Positions 58,422 to 64,000 of a DNA stretch of 64,000 nucleotides are shown here, in pieces (the first letter of the stretch is position 1; the number at the start of each line of letters is the position of its first letter). The notes below the pieces were generated by a model. The model was given only the letters and a program-made list of their open reading frames with translations. It made no database searches and was not told the DNA's origin. The stretch spans positions 11,065,844 through 11,129,843 of the forward strand of contig CM034234.1 of the NCBI GenBank assembly GCA_019916065.1, written 5' to 3'. The DNA is from Vitellaria paradoxa (lineage: Eukaryota > Streptophyta > Magnoliopsida > Ericales > Sapotaceae). The translations under genes were made by a program, and so were the position numbers.

Positions 58422-61400
58422 AAACCTTATAGAACTTAACATTTTGTTTAGCTTGCACCAGGTGATTTTTAGCTGAACAAAAAAACCAAGCACTATGCCC
58501 CCATTTCCCACCCGCAGCCACTAGTGCGCACACGTACTTGGGCAGCCTACTGTCAGGAAAAAATAATTTTGGAGTTCTCCAAAATTATCCCCACAAATTT
58601 TATTACATTACCACAGCTACTTTAAAAAAAGAAAAAAAGAACAACCTTTATTACAAAAATGTTCTCTTTTTCTCCTCCTGATTATTCAATTGTCGCCTAG
58701 AAACTTAGGGGCTGTTTGGTTCACCAAAAAAAAAAAAATACAATAAAATCAACTTTTACTAATGTTCTCCAACTTTCTCTACAAACGCAAAACTAACTTT
58801 TATCAACTTTCTTCAACTTTTACCAATTTTCTCAAACTTTTATTAACTTTTTTCAATTTTTCCAACTTCCTCCAACTTTTATAAATTTCTATCAAACACT
58901 CAACTAACAATTAAAGTGTCACGTGTCTTTTTTTTTTTTTTTTGGGTGTGCCAAGCGACCCCTCACTTTTATTTGGGAGAGCGAGGAGGGAAGCAAAGGA
59001 AGATAAATTGTTTTTTCTTGTTTGAAAGAGCGGGGAGGGAAGGGAAAAAAGATTAATTATTTTTTCTTGTTTATGAGAGATGGGAAGGGAATGGAGGGTA
59101 AGATAAAGAATATGGTTAAAAATACCAATATATCCTTTACAGTATATTTATTTGTGGATGGACAATTGTGAAAATGATGAAAAATATCAAGGATGAAGTA
59201 AACACAATTTAAAATCCTTTTACGTCTATTACATCTCAGATTGGAAGTGAAAGAAAATTTGGTTAATGCCATTCCCTTCCTTTCCACAACCCCCCCCCCC
59301 CCAAACCCAACACACACACACACACACACACAGAGACATTCATCTCCTCCCAAACAAAGCCTAACTATAGATAAATTTTTCTCCTGTTGATTAAATATCC
59401 TGGATTTGCCCAGCTTACACCCAAATCCTCTTGGATGTTTTAAAATGGAATGTTAGATCTTATACTTGCTCATAATATGTAGAATTATGCAACAGAAAAA
59501 TGTAAGTATTAAAGCCTGGTTTATGTTGTTTTCACTTCAAGTTTATATTTTCTGAACATGAAAATGCATCCTTTTGCAGTTCTATGTTTTCATTTCCGGG
59601 ACAATCCTTTCTTAGCCTTGTGTTGTTGTCCTTGTCTGGAATACTGATGGGCTTGAGAAAAAAATAGTAGCCTTTTCTTTTATCCTGTCCTTATGAAATA
59701 GATTTCTATAGTGTGATTAAATGGTCTGGTTATTAATATCTGTCGGTTCTATTTTATTCTATTTATTATTTGCGTAAATTGATTTTTGGTATAAAATAGT
59801 CTCACAGAATCCTTTGTTTTATAATTTGGTTTTATCGCTTAATTTTAAACCAGTTCATTTACAGTCTTTTGGGACTATGGAACTAAGCTATGTATGTCAA
59901 GTCTAAAAGTAAAAGAAATATTTGTGTGTCATTTTGAGGAGCAGTATGCTGATTGCTGAGTAATGGTATTAGAGATTCAGAGGAAGGATAGTCTGAAGCA
60001 AGATATAGGTTTATGCACTTCTTTTGATTACATTTCATATAATCGTATTAGACAACATCTATGAAACTTTATTAAGCTAATTGAATTATGAAGATTAGTG
60101 CATATTTGTTGCTAGTCTGTGAAAATGATGACGGCTCCATTGAATTTGAAGATAATAATTGAGAAAATTAGACTAAATACAAGTAAAGGCACAATTAATG
60201 AAAATTCCTTCAATTTTGCGGGCATTGAAAAGACTGCAATGTGGTGTTGGTTGTGGGGTGGTTCATCTCATTTAACTGATTTCATACTTTGCATCTTTAT
60301 CTGTTCCTGTATTTATTTATTTATTCATTTCCATTCTGCTAATTTTCCTTGTAGTAAATTAGAAATCTTGTATGCATTTTGAGATAGGTTCTGTTTCTAA
60401 AACCACTAGCATGCCTTTTCACGACCTTTGTACATTACTGGTATATATTTGTATTATATGAATATATATTGAAATTGGGACATGTTTTAGCTGCTCTTGA
60501 AATATCTATCGCAGTTATGTGCTGTTCAGAAATCTGAAAGTTCAAAATCTTGTGATGTGCTTGTTATAATTAACTAGGGGTTTACCCTTAGCACAACTTG
60601 GTGCTACTCGTAAGATTCTACTCATTATGGAAGATCTTTGTTTTAGTCCTTCTTTATGGAATAATTTTTTCCATGAGTACTGCAAGGGTATTTGATGTGG
60701 GCTTTAATTTTATAGTTTAAACCCGAAACCATGACACAAATGTCTACAAAATTATGGGATTGTGTGCTTGTGTTGGGATGCATTTACCAAAAGAAAAAAA
60801 TTCTGGTATTGGGAACAATTTGGATATCTGGAACTGGAAATGTATCTACTAGAAGTTGATCACTTTCTATAAATTACAATGAACACTTTAGATATGATTT
60901 TGCCCATGTTTCTTTTGTTTTTGAACAGTTTTCACTTTAATTTCCCACTTTGACTAAAACCTTTTTGAGTGAACTCATTGTCACTTTTGGTTGTTATATT
61001 GAGTCTTGTTCTAGAGGAAATTATTCTTATTCAACATCCCTCTTACCTCTTGATGTCATCAGTTCATGAATTATATATTATACATCTGATTCATTGCATA
61101 TTTATCTTTCTTAACTCGTGTATTTAGAAAGATGAAACAAGTGCAGCAAAAGCTTGTTCTTGTACAAAATATGCTTGAAGATTAATAATTTCAATTGGTT
61201 GTGGAAGTCGATACAATCAGCATTCAGTATAAACTCTGTCTTCAGCATTTTTTTTTTTAAATTAAGATTATGTTTCAAAAAAAAAATCTTAATTTTTGAT
61301 CCAGTATCACAAGGCATGGACCAAGTATGGTGCTATATTTGTCAAACAATCCATAATTGTTTGCAAATTAATCTAAAATCTGGACAACCTTTAATGTTGA

Positions 61401-61487
61401 CAAGTTTTATACTTGCTCTGAATTTTGTGAATAGGTTAGGTTGACAGTTACATTCTGCATCTTTCTTTACAGATTATTTGCAATCAA
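58422..61487. other. Non-coding stretch upstream of the Lys-rich gene
   Basis: A probable MITE is at 58707-58963. A C run and (CA)n tract lie at 59289-59332. 59400-61460 is featureless AT-rich sequence ending in a TTCTTTACAG acceptor-like site at 61470, 18 bases before the ATG of the Lys-rich frame. It may therefore be a long leader intron, but no first exon could be fixed. Confidence 0.45.
58707..58963. repeat. Possible MITE with GGGGCTGTTTGG end
   Basis: The left end AGGGGCTGTTTGGTTC pairs imperfectly with the inverted right end AGGGGTCGCTTGGCAC. The interior repeats AACTTT.TC.AACTTT words and has a T run before the right end. No clean duplication is seen. Confidence 0.4.
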
Positions 61488-62882
61488 ATGCAAAAGGTCA
61501 ACATGGATATGGAAGAGAAATCTGGATCCACAGTGAAGGGAGAAAATAAGGAGGAAAAGGAAGAAATTCATCCCAAAGTTGAGAAAGAGGAGAAGAAGAC
61601 AAAGAAAGAGAAAGTGAAAGTGAAAGAGGAGAAGAAGACAAAGAAGGAGAAAGAGGAGAAAGTGAAAGAGAAAGAGGAGAAAAAGAAGAAGATGGAAAAG
61701 GAGTGTGAGGATAGTATAGATAAAGAGCAGAAGGAACATGATGAAACTTCAGTGGCAAAAGAAAGAGAAGATAAAAAAGAAAAGAAAGACAAGGGGAAAG
61801 AAAAGAAGAAGGAAGATGATGGTGGAGACTTAGAAGAAGAAGAGAAAGTGAAAGAGAAAGACAATAAGAAGAAGAAGGAGAAGGATAAATCTGGGGATTC
61901 TGATGATAAAATAGATATAAATGTGGATAAAAAGGACCAAAAGAAGAAAGAAAAGGACTCAAAGGATGGAGAGGAGGAACGTAAAAATCACACAGATGGA
62001 GAGAAACACAAACAGGGAAACGAAAAGATGCATGAAGAGAAAGCAAAGAAGGAAACGAAGCATGGAGATGGTGAGGAAAAAACTGATGAGAAGAAGAAAG
62101 ACAATAAAGAGAAGAAGGATAAAGAAAAGAAGATTAAACACAAAGAGAAGCTGGAGGGAGAATACGTGGAAACGGAAGAAGAGAAGGACAGGGGAAAAGC
62201 AGATAAAGAAGAGAAAAAGAAGAAAGATAAGGACAAGAAACACAAGAAGGATGGGGATGATGTAGCGGGGGTAAAGTCTGAGGCCGATGTTATTTCAAGG
62301 GAGATTGAAATAGAGGGAAATGTGGAGGAATTAGAGGCGAAAAGAGGGGGGAAGCGTGAAGAAGGAAATGGAGGCAAGAAAAAGAAGCACCAGGATGAGG
62401 AAGAGAAATGTGATATAAAGAAGAAAGAGAAGAAGGATAAAGACAAAAAGAAAGAAGGTAAGGAGGAAGGATCCAATGAGGAAAGTGAAGAAGTGAAGGG
62501 AAAAGAAAACAAAGAAGAGAAGAAGAAGAAGAAGATGAAAGATAAGGAGAAAATAGACAAGAAGAAACACAAGGATGGGGTGGATGGTACCTTAAAAGAG
62601 ACTGAAACAGAAGAAAATGTTAAAGAATTGGAGGGGGGAGCGGAAGAGAAGCAAGAAGAAAAAGGAAAAAAATGCAAGGACAAGAATGAGAAGGGGGAGA
62701 AGAAAAGGAAACTCGAGGGGAAAAGCAAGGGCAGCGATCTTGGCAAGCTGAAAGCTAAATTGGAGAAGATCAATGCCAAAATTGACTCACTTCTTGAGAA
62801 AAAAGCAGATATCATGACTCTGATAAAAGAAGCCGACAATGAGAGTCATGTCAATGCTGAGAAGCCTAAAGATACCGAGTAA
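61488..62882 (+). CDS. Lys/Glu-rich low-complexity protein with C-terminal coiled coil
   Basis: The open frame gives 464 residues, dominated by Lys and Glu in KEKEEKKKKE-type runs across residues 20-400. Low-complexity sequence of this kind is usually disordered or forms a long charged helix. The last 60 residues differ: LGKLKAKLEKINAKIDSLLE then KKADIMTLIKEAD, a heptad-like coiled coil that is the likely conserved part. No signal peptide, membrane segment or enzyme motif is visible. Similar plant proteins are annotated only as uncharacterised or neurofilament-like, and I assign no function. The ATG at 61488 is just downstream of a splice-acceptor-like site. Another ATG at 61503 is possible. 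Long open frames on the opposite strand are by-products of the GAA/AAG-rich composition. Confidence 0.75.
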   Translation: MQKVNMDMEEKSGSTVKGENKEEKEEIHPKVEKEEKKTKKEKVKVKEEKKTKKEKEEKVKEKEEKKKKMEKECEDSIDKEQKEHDETSVAKEREDKKEKKDKGKEKKKEDDGGDLEEEEKVKEKDNKKKKEKDKSGDSDDKIDINVDKKDQKKKEKDSKDGEEERKNHTDGEKHKQGNEKMHEEKAKKETKHGDGEEKTDEKKKDNKEKKDKEKKIKHKEKLEGEYVETEEEKDRGKADKEEKKKKDKDKKHKKDGDDVAGVKSEADVISREIEIEGNVEELEAKRGGKREEGNGGKKKKHQDEEEKCDIKKKEKKDKDKKKEGKEEGSNEESEEVKGKENKEEKKKKKMKDKEKIDKKKHKDGVDGTLKETETEENVKELEGGAEEKQEEKGKKCKDKNEKGEKKRKLEGKSKGSDLGKLKAKLEKINAKIDSLLEKKADIMTLIKEADNESHVNAEKPKDTE

Positions 62883-62922
62883 CTGTTGCTGATACCCCCC
62901 TTTATGCTGTTTTCATATAGGT

Positions 62923-63090
62923 TTGTGTGATAAAATGTATTGCTAGATGATGAATAAATGAATGGTTTTGTAATATATTTGTTTGATAAAATGTATCGCT
63001 AGATGACGAATAAATGAATGGTTTTGTAATATATTTGTGTCATAAAATGTATCGCTAGATGATGAATAAATGAATGGTTTTGTAATATGC
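62923..63090 (+). repeat. Three 56-bp tandem copies after the Lys-rich gene stop
   Basis: Units contain GATAAAATGTAT.GCTAGAT, GA.GAATAAATGAATGG and TTTTGTAATAT. The ATAAAATG anchor lies at 62930, 62986 and 63042. Each carries an AATAAA poly-A signal, so the presumed 3' UTR has three equivalent candidate signals, 40 to 210 bases past the stop. Confidence 0.85.
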
Positions 63091-63635
63091 TGTGCTACTA
63101 GCATACAAGATTCATGTTCTAGCTTCTTCTGCATATATGCACGGAAAAACTAATTACGTTACTTAGGTGATATTTTTAAATTTTAATTATGTTGATTGAG
63201 GCTGAAGTGGTTCGCTATGCTACATTTGTAAATGAAATGTGAGTTGAATCCATAAAATCATTAATACCAGGAAAATTAAAGTTAACATAGAACTTTAAAG
63301 GCCTCTGTTTACCAGCAGTGTCTCTAAAATGACAAACCTGTTTTCTGTTGTTGTGTCTTCATCTTCCCATATTAATTGGATAATTACAACCTTTTGGTTA
63401 TTCATCTTATTTAACCAAGACTGGAGGAAAGTTCTTTTGGTCATCTTATTTAACCAAGAGTGCAGAAGCATTCTTTGAATATAGAAGACCTGAAGAATAT
63501 CGAAACAGCACAACTTTGTAAGTATTGCTGTGCATTTCTTTTAACTGTGTGATAATTGTATCGTGTTTATAACAAATGTCTAATGATAAATATGTATAAA
63601 CTATGCCATTTTTGGAATTTCTCCCAGAAATGCTT
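63091..63635. other. Intergenic between convergent genes
   Basis: Contains the 3' flanks of both genes. GTTATTCATCTTATTTAACC and GGTCATCTTATTTAACC near 63398-63455 form a short imperfect direct repeat of about 43 bp. No gene seen. Confidence 0.5.
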
Positions 63636-64000
63636 CTAGTTGACCCTTAATGGTCTGGTGGTGAGTCCAAATCCTAATGGGAACAGAGGATCGTAATGTG
63701 GATCCCCAACATTCATTGGTAGCTGATCAATTGTCTTGAACCAGGTGATCGGAAGCTTGCCAGTGAAACCATAGTTGCCAAACAGAACATCTGCAACACC
63801 TTCGCCTTCAGTTCCCGGAAGCCAAGCAGCTACAAGGGCATCGGTTATGGCAAGATACGGTTGAATCACAACTGGACGACCAGAAATGATGACGAGAACA
63901 CATTTCACAGTTCTACAGACATTTCTGATGATGCTTGGACCTGGGTAGGGGATTGTTAAGTTCAAGCTGTCACCTTGTGTCTCTGCGTATGGTTGCTCTC
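63636..64000 (-). CDS. Glycoside hydrolase family 3 beta-glucosidase, C-terminal end (partial)
   Basis: The frame enters at the right edge and runs 121 codons to a stop at 63636-63638. It reads [17 protein letters not shown], then [13 protein letters not shown], a [19 protein letters not shown] segment, FTGKLPITW and FPLGFGLTT. These are the closing motifs of plant GH3 beta-glucosidases and related beta-D-glucan exohydrolases. They hydrolyse beta-glucans or glucosides, mostly secreted to the wall. The catalytic residues lie upstream, outside the window, so activity cannot be judged. The GLTT ending matches the usual C-terminal fold; only a short tail follows. No stop or frameshift is seen in the visible part. 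Confidence 0.88.
   Translation of the reverse strand, partial: EQPYAETQGDSLNLTIPYPGPSIIRNVCRTVKCVLVIISGRPVVIQPYLAITDALVAAWLPGTEGEGVADVLFGNYGFTGKLPITWFKTIDQLPMNVGDPHYDPLFPLGFGLTTRPLRVN

Noticed and set aside
61498..62839. Several long antisense frames opposite the Lys-rich gene (Ser/Phe/Leu-rich)
   Set aside because: They are a by-product of GAA/AAG-rich codons, whose complements lack stops. They have no domain and overlap a better frame.

Overview
The window is nuclear DNA of a flowering plant, almost certainly a eudicot. It is AT-rich, its genes have GT-AG introns, it carries a plant E-class PPR gene, plant-type GT47 exostosin genes and a SYP13-type syntaxin, and it is packed with copia, gypsy, MULE, hAT, Tourist and SINE insertions. 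I cannot name the species from sequence alone.

Layout. 1-14426 is one nested transposon block: a decayed Ty1/copia element whose 3' LTR was split by an 11.35-kb Mutator-like element (MULE, 2848-14201), which itself carries a 1.53-kb solo LTR (10240-11773). The MULE encodes an apparently open two-exon transposase (+) and, tail to tail with it, a decayed ULP1-like cysteine protease gene (-). It is saturated with the 8-mer ACAGTACC/GGTACTGT. 15438-17036 is an intronless PPR gene. 17037-24184 is non-coding, with a hAT-type MITE, a 70-bp tandem duplication, a Tourist-like MITE and a 740-784-bp tandem repeat. 24185-29627 and 31611-37671 are tandem three-exon exostosin (GT47) genes whose introns hold MITEs and a SINE. 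39054-49659 (-) is a complete 13-exon SYP132-like plasma-membrane syntaxin. 49660-57271 is non-coding, with a SINE, two related 158-bp MITEs and a gypsy LTR/gag remnant. 57272-57400 could encode a 42-residue basic peptide. 61488-62882 encodes a Lys/Glu-rich protein with a triplicated 56-bp block after its stop. 63636-64000 (-) is the C-terminal end of a GH3 beta-glucosidase that continues beyond the window.

How the genes relate. The host genes are not functionally grouped. The two exostosins are a local duplication and share splice phases. Exostosins (Golgi synthesis of wall glycans), a plasma-membrane syntaxin (secretory vesicle fusion) and GH3 glucosidases all have links to the cell wall, but I see no reason to infer co-regulation. 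The most unusual structure is the MULE. It keeps an open transposase frame, carries a captured protease gene, and one short motif has spread through its intron, spacers and even coding exons, stopping at the element's ends and at the later solo LTR.
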